Shown piece after piece: positions 21,797-34,024 of a stretch of DNA of 64,000 bases (its first letter is position 1; every line of letters begins with the position of its first letter). The notes under the pieces are model-generated. The model was not told where the DNA came from, ran no database searches, and was given only the letters and a program-made list of their open reading frames with translations. The DNA is from Hygrocybe punicea. Taxonomy: Eukaryota; Basidiomycota; Agaricomycetes; Agaricales; Hygrophoraceae. The position numbers and the translations under genes were made by a program. Location: the NCBI GenBank assembly GCA_963556145.1, contig OY744468.1, forward strand, positions 5,518,001 to 5,582,000. The letters run 5' to 3'.

Positions 21797-22603
21797 TCAA
21801 CGATGAAAAAAGGTACAGAATGTCGGAAATAAATATTCAAACATCAAGAACAAAATGAATATACTACGCAACTGAAGAGACCCGTTAAGATGTGTGATTA
21901 AAAGCACAGAAAGTTGAAGCAGCTCACCTATGTTGTTAATATCACAAATACTACTACTATGCACCTTCTTACGCTGTAGTTTATTACTCAATATGCCATT
22001 CCTACGCAGTAGGCCATGTAGAGAAATGATGCCTTCATCCGCTTCGGCGGCAATCTTCAAAACTCGCAAGAGGTCGCGTCGAAATATTCCTAATTGGATT
22101 AAAGCACGACGAACTCTACGTTCAGCCGCCCGTTGCTCATCTCGTAACTGTTCTCGCAGGGTATGCGCAAGATCGTGAAGCTCGTCTGCATCTTCTCGAC
22201 TCCCACCCTGGAAGGCAGTTGGGAGTTTGAGAATCTCGTCAACGCATGGGATCTGCCCACGAGCAGTTAGACTCCATTTATCAAGAACAAATTCATGACT
22301 TACTATGGAGGTTCTATCGGAAGGGTTGAATGTTAGAGTGGAGGGAGTGCACGGGGAATATACTGGGTTCAGAAGGTCTTCAGTTTCTGGTTCGGCAGGT
22401 GGCGGAGAATGGCGAGTGGCGGAGTTACGCCATTCTTCAATCCGGGCATCTTGGAGCGCACTGGCAAAGATTGAAGATGAAGACACTGCAGTATGAGGTG
22501 GTGGGGTTAGCATTTCACAAGCATATGTTGGGCACACGTTGCTCTCCGGTAGTGTTGCCACGGCGCGGTCCGAAACGGTTAGCCGAAGCCGGTCGCCGAT
22601 CAA
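21797..22603 (-). CDS. Unknown 268-aa protein with a Glu/Arg-rich helix
   Basis: An open frame starting MIGDRLRLTVSDRAVATL. Residues 40-110 are Ser/Pro/Thr-rich and likely disordered. Residues 130-195 form a charged helix (DELHDLAHTLREQLRDEQRA, ERRVRRALIQLGIFRRDLL), possibly a coiled coil. The last ~45 residues are hydrophobic (SIFILFLMFEYLF). They may instead be an unspliced intron plus read-through, because a GTGCAT...ACATAG intron could start near residue 217. The function is unknown. Composition and length look like a real fungal gene. Confidence 0.5.
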   Translation of the reverse strand: MIGDRLRLTVSDRAVATLPESNVCPTYACEMLTPPPHTAVSSSSIFASALQDARIEEWRNSATRHSPPPAEPETEDLLNPVYSPCTPSTLTFNPSDRTSIVSHEFVLDKWSLTARGQIPCVDEILKLPTAFQGGSREDADELHDLAHTLREQLRDEQRAAERRVRRALIQLGIFRRDLLRVLKIAAEADEGIISLHGLLRRNGILSNKLQRKKVHSSSICDINNIGELLQLSVLLITHLNGSLQLRSIFILFLMFEYLFPTFCTFFHR

Positions 22604-22639
22604 GCCGAGCCGGCTCGTTCACGCTACGGTTATTTAACC

Positions 22640-23590
22640 TATGGAAAGAATTTTAGGTAGCACAGAGGGGAAAATTACCTTTTCGTGGTCTTGAAAATAT
22701 GATTCAAAAAAATAGATTTGGACATACTGAAATGACTTTTCCAATGGGTAAATAAAGTCTAACTTTATTGGGTGAGTTCCTGCAGAGGTTTCTTTGTCAA
22801 TTCCAAATTGCAATCAGTTCTGCTGCCTGAGGGCCCTCATTGGGCAAAAATAAATACTGTACTAATTCATTCAATTCACCAGTCACGCATCACATGGATT
22901 TTTTTTGACACCAGATTAAATTTTTTTCTTGATTTTTCAGATTTATTGGGAGTTTTCACACAGTCACATGCTGGTGAATTGAACGAATTAGTAAGGTAGA
23001 TGTTATCCATCCAGTGCAAGGTCACATGATCAAGTGTGATGTGTCTAAATGCAGCAATAATGCATCCAACATGTCAATAAACATGCTTTTACAAAGACTG
23101 AGAATAAATATTGCAAAAAATGTCCCTATCAATTCTAGAAATATACAAATGATGCGTGAATACAATTTTGGATCAAAAAAATATATTGATTTGCATGACT
23201 TATTTTTCAAATGGGCATAACCCTTTTTCAAGACACTAGATGTCAACAATATGTCGTGCAGAAAGAGGAAGGCAATGACTTCAATGGCAAATTTACACAA
23301 AATATATCCCAAAGAAGCAAAAAAGGGATAGGGCCATAAATTCCACCACTGGGGATATGGAGAACATATGCTTCTGATTTCCAATAACTCTAATCATTGC
23401 AAAAAGAAATGTTTCCTGCAGGAACCTCCCAGTCCCAGTCCCAACACACCATCTATCCCTGATATGCAATCAACCTTTCAGTGTCATGTCAAAAAAGGAT
23501 CCTTAGCTGCAATACCAGACACAGGTCCTACCTTTGGAACCTACTCCATAATTGTCAAACATCTTCTACACCACAGAGAAATTGATCAAG
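22640..23590. other. AT-rich stretch without a gene; possible MITE remnant 22772-23427
   Basis: No convincing gene. The ends of 22772-23427 are loosely inverted (AGTTCCTGCAG and TTCCTGCAGGAACCT), and an internal hairpin is made by AATTCATTCAATTCACCAG (22863) and its partner at 22971. This could be a decayed MITE, but no target duplication is clear. Confidence 0.25.
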
Positions 23591-24478
23591 ATGAATATTG
23601 AGATAAATATCCCCTTGTCGAACTTGAGGTGGCTGTTTCAGAAGACAATGAGGAGGTGGTAGAGGAGAATCAATCTGACCCTGATTCAGATACAGACATG
23701 ATGCCAAGGAGACTTCCACCAGGACCCTTTCAGGGATACAAGTAGACACCCTTTGAACCACATGTTAGTGGGGTTGTGGGACATATTTACACATCACTGA
23801 CCCTGCATGATGCACTAGCTGCACTCCACAACCTGAGTTCCATCATTCTACCGAGATGCAAAACTGGAGCCAGTTATAAGGACCCTGATATCAATCTCTG
23901 GACACATGCCAGGCTAGAGGGGATGCAATCAATGATACAAATGTACACCAACCCAAATTCAAGAATTGGGGAGCATCATCATACCAAGCTGCTATAGGAA
24001 TGGGTCAGGGTCATCATTGTGCACAATGCCTTAGAGAATGTTGCCAAATGTTCCTTGATGACCAAAAAGTCTTGGGGGAACCCATATGGAGATTGGAACA
24101 AGTCCCTACTTGTCAATGAGAACCTATGCAATGAAATCAATATTTTTTTGCTGTCAATAGGCAATGAAATCTTGGCCAGAAAGCTTATGGAGTTCCTACA
24201 CCAGTCAGACATTGAGGAAAAATATGGAATTGAGCAAAATATTAGTCACAGGACAGCTTGCCAATACCTCAACAGTCTTGGATACCGATATAGAGCAGCA
24301 CCAAAGGGCCAATATGTGGATGGCCATGAATGCAAAGACATTGTTTACTATCACGAGAATGTCTTCTTGCTGCAGTGGCACCAGATTCAAGAGTGGATGG
24401 CCCAATGGGATGAGAAGTTGGTTGAAGTTTCACCCCCTGGTCCAGGATGCTAGGTTATTGCTTGGTTCCATGATGAAT
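23590..24478 (+). pseudogene. Dead DDE-type transposase gene, truncated by a hAT insertion
   Basis: One frame runs through the region with in-frame stops near 23599, 23743, 23996 and 24453. Readable parts include WTHARLEGMQSMIQMYTNPN, CNEINIFLLSIGNEILARKL, SHRTACQYLNSLGYRYRAAP, KGQYVDGHECKDIVYYHE and, after a stop, VIAWFHDE. The order YLxxLGYRY, KGQYxDGHE, V(I)xWFHDE is that of a transposase-like family common in mushroom genomes, in which WFHDE holds an acidic catalytic residue. The sequence ends exactly where a TAGTGTTG hAT end starts, so the insertion removed the C-terminal half. Confidence 0.65.
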
Positions 24479-24900
24479 AGTGTTGCTGTGGCTAAGGCTA
24501 GTGGTCGGCTAGTAGCTGTTAGCCTAGCCAAATTTAGCTAATGACCAGCTACCAGCTATGGCTACCTCAAATTTTTAGCCGTAGCTGGCAGCTGAGCTGC
24601 AGCTAATTACAGTACATTATCAATTGTATTCTAGGTAATATACAATTTATTTATCTAACATTTTGTAGTTGAAATGCATGAACACGAAGGTTCTCGTGCA
24701 TGTGACATGTGTGACATATAGTCTCACATCAACTCAAAATGATATTCTACCACCAGTGCAAACAACAACAACAACAACAACAACATGAAAACACCACCAC
24801 CACCACTACCACAACAACAACAACAACAACAACAACAACCCCACATAGCAACCCAAAAACGGACCAAACTATATAACTACATTTTTTTCTGATCGTTAGA
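24478..24900. mobile_element. hAT-type element, left end only
   Basis: Begins TAGTGTTGCTGTGGCTAAGG, followed by GCTAGTAGCTGTTAGC-type repeats. The reverse complement of this end recurs as the right end at 56370-56691. It then runs into a (CAA)n/(CAC)n microsatellite (about 24762-24840). No matching right end with the flanking 8 bp (ATGATGAA) is found, so the copy is truncated. Confidence 0.65.
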
Positions 24901-26217
24901 GTGAGAGATTTAGCCCTCAGGCTTTGACTGAGAGGTTGGAGTGTTTGGATGTGTAATGCAAATTGACATCACAGAATGTCACACAGCTTTTCCAAGAATA
25001 TAATGTCATACTATGACCAAAATTTATCTACAACAAAGCTCATGCAACTATATTTATATTATGTAGATTGTTTTATGGAAAGGCCAGATAGTTGTTAGTG
25101 TATGGGAGTCTTGAAAACCAAAATATTCACCACAGATCTCTGGGATCTGGGCCACAGTCTTTTATACCCATAGCCAAAATGGCTACTTTTTCATCTCACC
25201 AGCTTCACTCACCCCAAAAATCTGGCATTAAAGTTGACAAAAGATTTTTCATATTGTTTATATGACCAAATTTTGTAATACATATGGAGCAGTAGAATAC
25301 ACTGTTCTGAGACATTTGCATTACACATCCAATTTGCACTTCTACTACCATAATAGTAAAAAAAACTGGCAAGGTCAAAAAAATGCTCACATGGTTGGTC
25401 ATGTGGTATTTTATTGTTGCACTAATAGCCTGAGCAAGCTCTTGTGGGCAAGGTACTCAAGCGGCCATTCCAGTGGATTTTGTTGGGTGGCAGGTGGAAG
25501 TCTGTCAGCAATGGTATGTATCATGAGGGTATGTGTCATGACACATACTGGCACTCTGTTGCTGTGTTGGAATCAGCACCAGTGATATGCTGATGTGCAG
25601 GTGGGGGGTAGTAAGAAGGGAATCTAACTATGAACTGCTAAGAAAGGTGTGAGGAAGTTTTGGAAAGCCTACACTAGGATAAAAGAGGGAATAGAAGGAA
25701 TATAAAGGTGTGAGATACTCAATAGAAGTGTTGCAATAAAAATTGAAGTGGTGAGATAAAAATCAAAGAGTTGTGATAAAATCAGAATTTGCAACACAAC
25801 ACAGGGTTGGACAGTAAGAGAAGGCAATATAGAGCAAAGGGACTGGATCTAAGACTAAGGATAGACTCTGAGATGAAGGGGAAAAAATGGTATATCTGGG
25901 TTATCTGGGGTTATCGCTGTGGCTCATACAGGCAGGTATACAGTATAAGCTGTATGGACAAAGGAAGAGAGAAGAAAGAGTATACTATATGGGAATATCA
26001 AAGAGTCGGGTGCATGGATAAGAAAGGAGAGGTAGAGGGAATGATGTTTAAGAATATAGAACCAAGAGAACAAAGGAAATAGTTTGAAATGCCATAAATA
26101 AAGATCTCTGAAGTCGCAGATGATTGCAATAGTCGTGACTTGATTGCAAGGTCAAAGAGTGTCAGGTTGATGTAAATCACACAATATCATGAGATATATT
26201 GAATCAGAGGCCAGGAT
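24900..26217. other. No gene recognised
   Basis: AT-rich sequence with only short, composition-poor frames. No transposon ends, RNA genes or conserved protein motifs are seen. It may be old, decayed repeat sequence. Confidence 0.4.
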
Positions 26218-27541
26218 TAGGCATATGCAGGGGTATATGGACCTGCGCGGGTTTTGTACGCCTGACCCGTCGGGTTCGGGTATGGGTAGCCAAATCAGAA
26301 CCCGCGAGAAACCCGTGACCTGTTGTTGACCCCCGGGTTACCCCGTGACTTCATGTCACATCAACACTCACACCGATGACGAGCAGAATGGTTCGCAATC
26401 GCAAACATTCTGCTCAATGTAAGTCCTTCCTGTTCTTTGTTGTATTTATGTCTACTATCACCTTTTTTTGCACTAGTGAGGACCTAGCAGCAACAGCAAC
26501 AGCACACCGGCACCAACACCAACACCAGCAACAGCACTCACAATGGCCATTAGGACGACGGCAAGGACGATGGTCATGAAGATGACGGGAAGGATGATGG
26601 AGGTGAGGATGACAGAGACCAAGACAATGAGAACAACGAGGACAACGGAGACCCGGACAACGAGGACGAAGGAGACCCAGACAATGAGGACAACGGAGAC
26701 CCAGACGACAAGGACAAAGGAGACCTGGACGATGACAATGACAAGGACGGAGACCCGGACAACGACGAGGACAAAGGAGACCCAGATGGCGATGAGGATG
26801 GAGACCCGGACAGCGATGAGGATGGAGACCCGGACGACAACGACAATGACAACAATGACAACAACTACAATGACAACGACAATGACAACGACGGAGACCC
26901 GGACAAGGACGAGGACAATGGAGACCCGGATGATGAGGACGAGGACAATGGAGACCCAGACGATGAGGATGAGGACGATGGAGACCCAGACGACGAGGAC
27001 AAGGATGATGGAGACCCAGACGACGAGAATGACAGAGACCCAGACGACGAGGACCAGGATGACGAGGACGACAGAGACCCAGACGATGAGGATGACAGAG
27101 ACCTGGACAACAAGGACAATGGAGACCCAGATGACGAGGACCAGGAAGACGAGGACAACGGAGACCCAGATGATGAGGACCGGAATATCAAGAATGAGGA
27201 CAGAGATGGCACCCCAAAATCACCTCGCGACCTTGCACCGTCGCGTCTATTGACGTACACGCAGCATTCATGAGGTTACCAAGGGGCCAGCAGGGTGGAG
27301 CCATGACAGCAGAACGAGGTCAGCAAACGCGAAGGATGGGCATTGTATTTTATAATGTATTGATAGTATTTTAATACACGGGTCATTGGGTTACCCGCAA
27401 CCCATGTCATACCCGTCTGACCCGCCAGCCAACCAAAAAAAACCCGCCGCCTGACCCATACCCACGATCCAGGTACGGGTATTTGTCCGATTGGGTACAG
27501 GTCCGTGGGAAATACCCGGGGGTTACCTGTTCGGATGCCTA
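26218..27541. mobile_element. hAT-type non-autonomous element with an acidic-codon minisatellite
   Basis: The ends are TAGGCATATGCAGGGG and, read inward from the right, TAGGCATCCGAACAGG. They are flanked by a perfect 8-bp duplication GCCAGGAT (26210-26217 and 27542-27549). Subterminal regions are rich in GGGTA/TACCC words. The centre (26540-27200) is a minisatellite of GGAGACCCGGACAACGAGGA-like units that could be read as Asp/Gly/Asn/Pro-rich protein, and a CCTCGCGA/CAATTGA-type palindrome (27222-27277). No transposase is seen. An 8-bp duplication with TA-starting ends is typical of hAT elements. Confidence 0.88.
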
Positions 27542-27549
27542 GCCAGGAT

Positions 27550-28762
27550 CATATGGTGTGTATCAATGCTATCAGTAGCTATAAAGGAGGAGATTCCTAA
27601 CAACTACTAAAAGGTGATAATGTGAGAATGTGAAGATGGCTACTACAGAGAATAGGTAGGAATGGAGAGGAAACTACTATAAAAGTTTCCAAACAATATA
27701 TGTATGCTGTGACAGTTGTGAACAACTGCGTGACTTGTCATGATTCAAAATGGTTTTGGGTCAAAAACATTGTACAAGTTTGAAGAAAGGATATTATACA
27801 ATTTTCCACTCAGCTGGAATATTACAATTTCAGCTGAAGTATCCCTTCTCTCAATAGCCAGAACAACAAGTGGACAGTATCAGGAATACAGCCCCAAGCA
27901 CTAAGGGATGGTGTCCAACCACCATAAAACCTGGCTTACAGCATCGGTAATGAAGGAACAAGGCCTTACCAGATTACAGGATTAAATAATAGCTGACTTA
28001 TCCTTATATCTACTAATAAGGAAAGAATAAGATCAACAGTCACAGCCTGACATCAAACATCAAGATCCAAGATCAGAGAAGCTACATTCCAGGCACACAC
28101 AGCCACCTTCTTATCTCTCATGATAACAGATAAGATAAGAAGCACAGCCTTCTATCTTCCATCAAAGAACATTTAGAAAAGGAAGCACAGCCTGAAGAAC
28201 TGATTCTAGAAGCCCAATTTGAAATTACATGATCTAGCCTTAGTCCATAATTCCTGAAGAACCATAGACTACTCCAGATCTCAGAGAAGTGCAGTCAGTA
28301 ACTCATCTCCCCTCAGATGACTCATTGATCAATCAGCAGCCCCACCTTATGATTTTATTATGACATCTTATGACTCCATTATGACATCTTATCACCCCAT
28401 TATGACACCATTATGACCAATTATGCCCATCCTTTCTCACAGCACCATATGATGATTCTCAGTAATTGACTCTGCATGAGTCACAAACTTAGCCCCAATT
28501 TCCAATTGCTTTTTATATGCTCATAACCCTATGCTCCAATTTCCAATTGCCTTTTATATGCCTACAAACCTTATGCCCCATTTCATATTACTCTCTTGTG
28601 ATTTCTTTTGACTCACAAACCTATGCTCCAATTTCCAATGCTTACTCACCCTATGCCCTCTCATTTCATATCACTCTCTTATGACCACTTATGACTCATT
28701 AACCTGTCCACTCATTTCATATTCCCTTCTATGATTCTGAGTGACTCCTGTAGTTGAAAAGG
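27550..28762. other. No gene; short direct repeats
   Basis: AT-rich. From 28310 to 28740 it contains loosely repeated phrases (TTATGACACCATTATGAC, TCCAATTTCCAATTGC, CTTTTATATGC), but no consistent period and no coding signal. Confidence 0.45.
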
Positions 28763-28960
28763 TAGTATTGCTTAAACTTGCCTGGTCAGAAAAAGCTGAT
28801 CCTAGTCCTGATTTTTTGGTGCACAACCAGCTTTCTCACTGACTGGTATTTGGTAGCTATAGACCATAGCTACCAAATAACAGTCAGTGAGAAAGCTGGT
28901 TGTGCACCAAAAAATCAGGAGGATCAGCTTTTTCTGACCAGCCAAGTTTAGGCAACACTA
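28763..28960. mobile_element. 198-bp palindromic hAT-type MITE
   Basis: An almost perfect inverted repeat about a central GGTAGCTATAGACCATAGCTACC. Outer ends read TAGTATTGCTTAAACTTG and TAGTGTTGCCTAAACTTG inward, followed by CTGGTCAGAAAAAGCTGATC. Flanks TGAAAAGG and TGAAAGG(T) look like an 8-bp duplication with one later indel. One end of the same family occurs at 36500-36573. Confidence 0.85.
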
Positions 28961-29238
28961 TGAAAGGTATAAATAAGGACCAGTTTGTGCAGGAGACAGC
29001 AGTCAAATTTGATCTCCTATCCCATCATTCTTTGATTCACTCCTTCAGTATCTAACTACTTCTATAGTAGCTAGTATACCAATTCAGTTACAGTTACATT
29101 CTTATTCTTGCTTGTTATTCATTCTCAAATCTGATAGTCTTACAGCCGTTTCAATAAATGATGGCAGTACCCGCGGAATTTTGCCCAATTAAGAAAGTCG
29201 TAGATAACCTTCGTCACAGCTTGTAATACGACTTTGCT

Positions 29239-30704
29239 ATGACTCTTTCACTCTCAACATTGACTGCCATGACCACCACGACTGCCAACCACTACGAGAG
29301 TGCTGGAGAAATGACTGACATCGATGAAACAGCATCTCAGGCAGCCTCTGACACTTCAATGGACTCACTTCCTACGGCTGCTACTGAAGAGACTTCGATG
29401 GCGGATGAAGTCAACAAGCAGACAAAAAGGAAACCATCTGCACCTGAGGCAGCTGCAAGCAAGCGTAAGAAAACAGGTGAGTGTTCTTATCATCTCGTAG
29501 CTTTTGGATTCTCAATTACATCAGATCCTGAGCCTGCTAAGCCGAAGAAGGTTATGTATGTTCTCGCATTGTTCCCAGCCAAAGAGATGGAAAAACCAGC
29601 GACGAAACGTACTGCAAAAACTGGGTCTCTTCGCCTCAATACTGATGAGCCCTGGGACACGATGAAGGCACAAATACTTGTCCAGATTTCAAATGTTCTC
29701 AAGCCGCAGCAGCTCGACTTTTCTCACTATGATGTCAATTTCTACATTCCCCGTACCCTTCCGAAACCTGGCCTTTCGCTCTCAAGCAATACAGACTACA
29801 ACTACATGATGGATCGTGCTCGCAGTGTCAAGGCTGCTGACTTGATTGTCAACCTCGTAATTGTTGAGAAGGCTACCGGAAACAAAGAGAATGAGCCCGA
29901 GGAAGAAAAGGGAGTGGAGGGGAAGTCTAAGAAGAAGGTACAAGCGCATATATGCATCACTTGGATATAGCTAATACAAAATCAGACTGCGAAGGATCCT
30001 GAAACCCTCCCTGGAAATGTCAACAAGAATAAAAACATCGTGCTCCTCCAGGAACACTGGAAATGCACGAAACGGCAGCCTTCTTGCGTTGGGGTTTTTT
30101 GCTACATCAGTCCAGACACCGGCTCCCATTTCCCTCTCAACCAAGCTCATTTGGATTGCTGGGCATCAGCAATGGTGAGTATCCATGTATTTGATGTCAA
30201 CAAATGCTAATGTAAACTACAACGAAGCTGAAAGGCGAGGAGACGGCGACGTTGGAAAAACCACCCAATCACAGGCTTTTTGACGAAGGCAATGTCCCTC
30301 TATCTCCAGTCTTACAGCGTCGTCTTGAAAAGCAGAATGAGAAGCAAAACCCCGTCTCCAATAGCAGCCCGACTATCAATTTCACGCTTGGGAATGAGCT
30401 CCTCAATTTCTTCCACCCTCAAGCACAGCCAATTGCCAGTTCTACCACAACCACGTTACCATACGATCATGTCTCACTCTTACACCCTTCCCGCAGCCCG
30501 GGTAATGATGTTCCTATTGGCGAATTTTGCAACACATATGGTCTCGGCGAATCAATCCTGAAAAAATTGCAGGACAACTCATACCTGCATGCTCGGGTCC
30601 TACGCTTTGTCACGATTCAGGAGTTGAAGGATATGGACTTCCGTCTAGGGGAGATAGCGTCTTTGAGGGATGCCATGGAGGTTTGGTCCATATTGAAGGT
30701 GTAG
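29239..30704 (+). CDS. Passenger gene of the Tc1/mariner-type element, unknown function
   Basis: Exons 29239-29476, 29525-29937, 29986-30174 and 30228-30704 join in phase (GT-AG introns of 48-53 bp) and give 438 aa. The N-terminus is acidic, then Lys-rich (KQTKRKPSAPEAAASKRKK), which could be a nuclear signal. The middle (KKVMYVLALFPAKEM ... LIVNLVIVEK) looks like a compact beta-rich domain. A Cys/His segment follows (WKCTKRQPSCVGVFCYI, then LNQAHLDCWASAM). The C-terminal 70 residues (GEFCNTYGLGESILKKLQDN ... FRLGEIASLRDAMEVW) have the form of a SAM-like helical domain. Related orphan proteins seem widespread in mushroom genomes. Its place inside the inverted ends makes it transposon cargo or a helper protein. 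Confidence 0.7.
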
Positions 30705-30871
30705 GTCAGTTGTCGTATGATAGATCACTTGTCTCGTCTTGTCGCTCGTATTGTTGTCACTTCCAAGCTTTCTGTACTACTAGTTCTCGCCATTGTTCAT
30801 GTACATGTTGTGTAATGAAACCATTCTCGTTGTATTATTACATCTGTACTTGATAAGGGAAAAAGAAATGT

Positions 30872-32022
30872 CTAGAAATATCCTGCATGTGCTATGTACG
30901 ATGCTGCATCATCCGGTGTGATAATGTCAAGCACTTCCAGCATGTCAAAGAGTATTCCATCTCCTCCTTCAGTTGTAGAATAGTACTCGTTGTGACGGCG
31001 GATAAAATGTTTGATTTTCGAGAACGATTCTTCAATCGGGTTCAGGTCTGGAGAGTAGGGCGGCAAATATTCGATATGAACACCTGTAACACATTAGAAA
31101 TGTTAGAAATGTCATCAGAATGAAAGGAAAACATACCAAAACGATCAACTAGTTCAAGAATTTCATTTCCGTGGTGAATTCTTGCATTGTCCATAACAAG
31201 CACGCTTCGAGGTCCAGGGTATGCTGAACAAAGAGGTAGCTATAGCCATGGTCAGAAAATAATTATCAATGAGAAAAGAAATGTACTCACCACCGTAAAC
31301 TCCAGAAAATGTAGGAATCCGGCCTTCGTCATTGAACCTTCCACAGAAATCCCAGTAACCATTCCATCCAAGGTGAGAAGTGCCTCAGTTGATGTACGCC
31401 GGCCACGTACAAATGGCTGCTTCTTTCCAGCACGCTGACCCTTCTGGGACCTTCCATAGTGTCTCCCGATTGACCTTTCGTCTTTTGAAACCTCGTCCAT
31501 AAATCCTAACTCCTCAGGTTGATACTGGGCCATCCTGTGAATGAAATCTGCATGACCTATCTCATTACGTTCCTGTGCAATCCGTTTGAGCTTCTTCCGG
31601 CTGACACCAGTCCGTTCGAGCTCATAATGGATGGTGACATAATTGACAGAGATGAAGCGGTTGGTGCGCAAGAGGTAGAGTAGTTCATCGAGGAAGTAAT
31701 CTGGGTTTTGGTGGATGAGGCGAATAAGGTACTGTACATCTTCATGGTCTAAAAAACGAAGTTGGCCATGGAGACTCTGTGAAATAGGCACGACATCGCC
31801 AGTTTCTCGCCAGAGTTTCAGGATACGGTACCAGGTTCGTTCAGAGAAGCCGCAGCAGTCGAGAATGTCCTCGAGCTCGAGCAATTCACGTTCGTAGAGT
31901 CGGATGGCAGCGATTTTGACATCACGACTGATTTTCCGGTACATGGGTGAGGTACAAGAGCAGTATGTATGACTATCTAATCCTTTCCTAATTGGACGAA
32001 ATTCCGCGGGTACTGCCATCAT
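30872..32022 (-). CDS. Tc1/mariner (IS630-like) DDE transposase
   Basis: Minus strand, exons 32022-31291, 31239-31137 and 31083-30872, in phase, 348 aa. The N-terminal half has a helix-turn-helix (VKIAAIRLYERELLELEDIL, GFSERTWYRILKLWRETG). The catalytic residues are GFMDEVSKDERS (first Asp), SVLVMDNARIHHG (second Asp) and PPYSPDLNPIEESFSKIKH (acidic third residue), as in the DDE_3/IS630-Tc1 family. The first ATG lies inside the right inverted repeat, so the repeat encodes the first residues (MMAVPAEFRP); a later start at about residue 27 is possible. No internal stops are seen. Confidence 0.88.
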
Positions 32023-32039
32023 TTATTGAAACGGCTGTA

Positions 32040-32866
32040 ATTGATCTATCAATATCTGATATATTGATACTCTTTTATTACTAGTTTGGAAAATATTCTG
32101 TGACATAATGCCATTACTATTGTTATTTATTTCAAGATATATTTGTCTTCACAAAGATATCCCAGTACATATTCTGAACAAGTAGTCAATGTGCATTTGA
32201 AGCTTCAGAATATTGTCAGATATCTTGAACATTAATACTTTTTGACTGTTTTATTGTCTCATACTTTCATCATTGTCACATTCTGTTAGATAGTATTTGT
32301 TACACATGCTTGTTTGACTTCTATTATCCCTTACTCATCACATTCTTGTTCATCATATGCTGCACTTGACACTCTTGCTTGTATATACTCTCAAAGTCTT
32401 TACCATGTGTAGAAAAGACCTCACTGTTCACCCATCCTCCAAGTCATACATCTTGACTTGATCTTACTCAAGATAGCTGGTCATTGTTATCTTGACTATA
32501 CTAACCTTTGTTAGGACAAACTTCAGACCACACAGTTGTTGAGCACAGACTTCAGGTGTTTAACAGTTGCTTACCATCCTCTGAAGAACAACAAGGTAAT
32601 TTCCCGATCAAAGTCGCACTCCAGAAACCCTTGGTGCAGATTAGTTTTTTTATTTAAACTTGTCTCACAAACAATAGACTTCATGAACACGGTCGTGACA
32701 ACAATATTGATATCAGAGGGATGAAGACTGAAGACTCAAGGTTATAACCTGAGAACTAGTATGATAAGACAATAGGACTTTGATATTGGAACTGAGGGGA
32801 GGGAAATCATTGTGTTTTTCTCTGGTGGAGAAGCTAAAGTACATGGTCTTTTATACTACTATAATG
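32040..32866. other. No gene recognised
   Basis: AT-rich DNA between two transposons. Frames are short and unconvincing, and no repeats were noticed. Confidence 0.4.
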
Positions 32867-33273
32867 GCACAGGCAGTAGCACACTATGTCACACAGTATC
32901 TTGAAAGTACTTGACAAGTATACTAAATATCATTACCGTAAGTTTAAACATGGTATTGTAACATCATTCAGACATGAACTACAATACTTGTGCTCAAATT
33001 CATCTGAAAGTATGAAGGAAAATGTTACTTGTAAGGTACTGTTTTAATACTATTAAGGCACTGTTTCAATACTTTTAAGATACTTTTGCAATACATTTAG
33101 AGAACTTGGCAAAATAGTACAGTACTGCTCCAATACTGGTCAGATACCTTGCAAAATGGTATTGGACGGTTATTTAATGCTAAAACCGGGAAATTGGGAA
33201 TCACAATTCTGGGAATTGGGAATCACAATTCTGGGAATTGGGAATCACAATTTTGGGAAGTGTGTAGATTGGT

Positions 33274-33745
33274 TTGGAATTCACTGGAATTTGCATGGAA
33301 TTGTCATTTGAGTTCACCAGTGTATGTCTGAGCGACTCACAGGCTGAGGAATTGTATGGGTTTGTTTGGAATTGTCTGCAATTCCCAAAGATTTCAGAGA
33401 AATCTGTACAAGTCTGGTGGGGCCGAGTGGCTCAGCAGACGTCAAGTTACCTCCAATCCCAATTCCAAACAAATCCAAACAAATCCTCAGTCCTCAAGTG
33501 GCTCAGCGGGATTTGCGTTGACTCCGGTGAGCTGAAAAGACAATTCCCTGCAAATTCCAATGAATCCCAAACAAATCCATGCAATTCCTTGGTCCTCGAG
33601 TGGCTCAGCAGTATTCAGCTCGGCTCCAGTGAGCTCAAAAGACAATTCTGTGCAAATTCCAACAAATTCCCAACAAATCTGTGCAATTTCTTGGTTCTCA
33701 AGTGGCTCAGCAGGATTTGTGTCAACTCCATTGAGTTCACAAGAC
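33274..33745. repeat. ~120-bp minisatellite in the foldback core
   Basis: About four units, each with AGTGGCTCAGCAG, GAGCTCAAAAGACAATTC and CAAATTCCAA phrases. The open frames that cross it repeat with the unit and are not taken as genes. Confidence 0.75.
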
Positions 33746-34024
33746 AATTCTGAATTGTGATTCCCAATTCCTAGAATTGCGATACCCAATTTCCCGGTTT
33801 TAGCATTATATAACTGTCCAATGCCATTTTGCAAGGTATCTGACCAGTATTGGAGCAGTACTGTACTATTTTGCCAAGTTCTCTAAATGTATTGCAAAAG
33901 TATCTTAAAAGTATTGAAACAGTGCCTTAAAAGCATTAAAACAGTACCTTACAAGTATTGAAAAAGTATTTTAAAAGTATTGAAACAGTATCTTAAAAGT
34001 ATTGAAACATTATCTTAAATCCAA

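Larger units (their letters stand above)
29143..32037. mobile_element. 2.9-kb Tc1/mariner-type element with two genes
   Basis: The inverted ends are about 50 bp with few mismatches (CAGCCGTTTCAATAAATGAT, then GGCAGTACCCGCGGAATTT). TA lies outside both (29141-29142 and 32038-32039). Inside are a DDE transposase gene on the minus strand and a second, unrelated gene on the plus strand, facing each other. Both read open after splicing, so this may be a recently active autonomous element. Confidence 0.9.

Noticed and set aside
26543..27260. 236-codon Thr/Met-rich and 131-codon Ser-rich frames, and an Asp-rich alternative
   Set aside because: All come from one trinucleotide-like minisatellite inside a non-autonomous hAT element; no start context, introns or domain support a protein.
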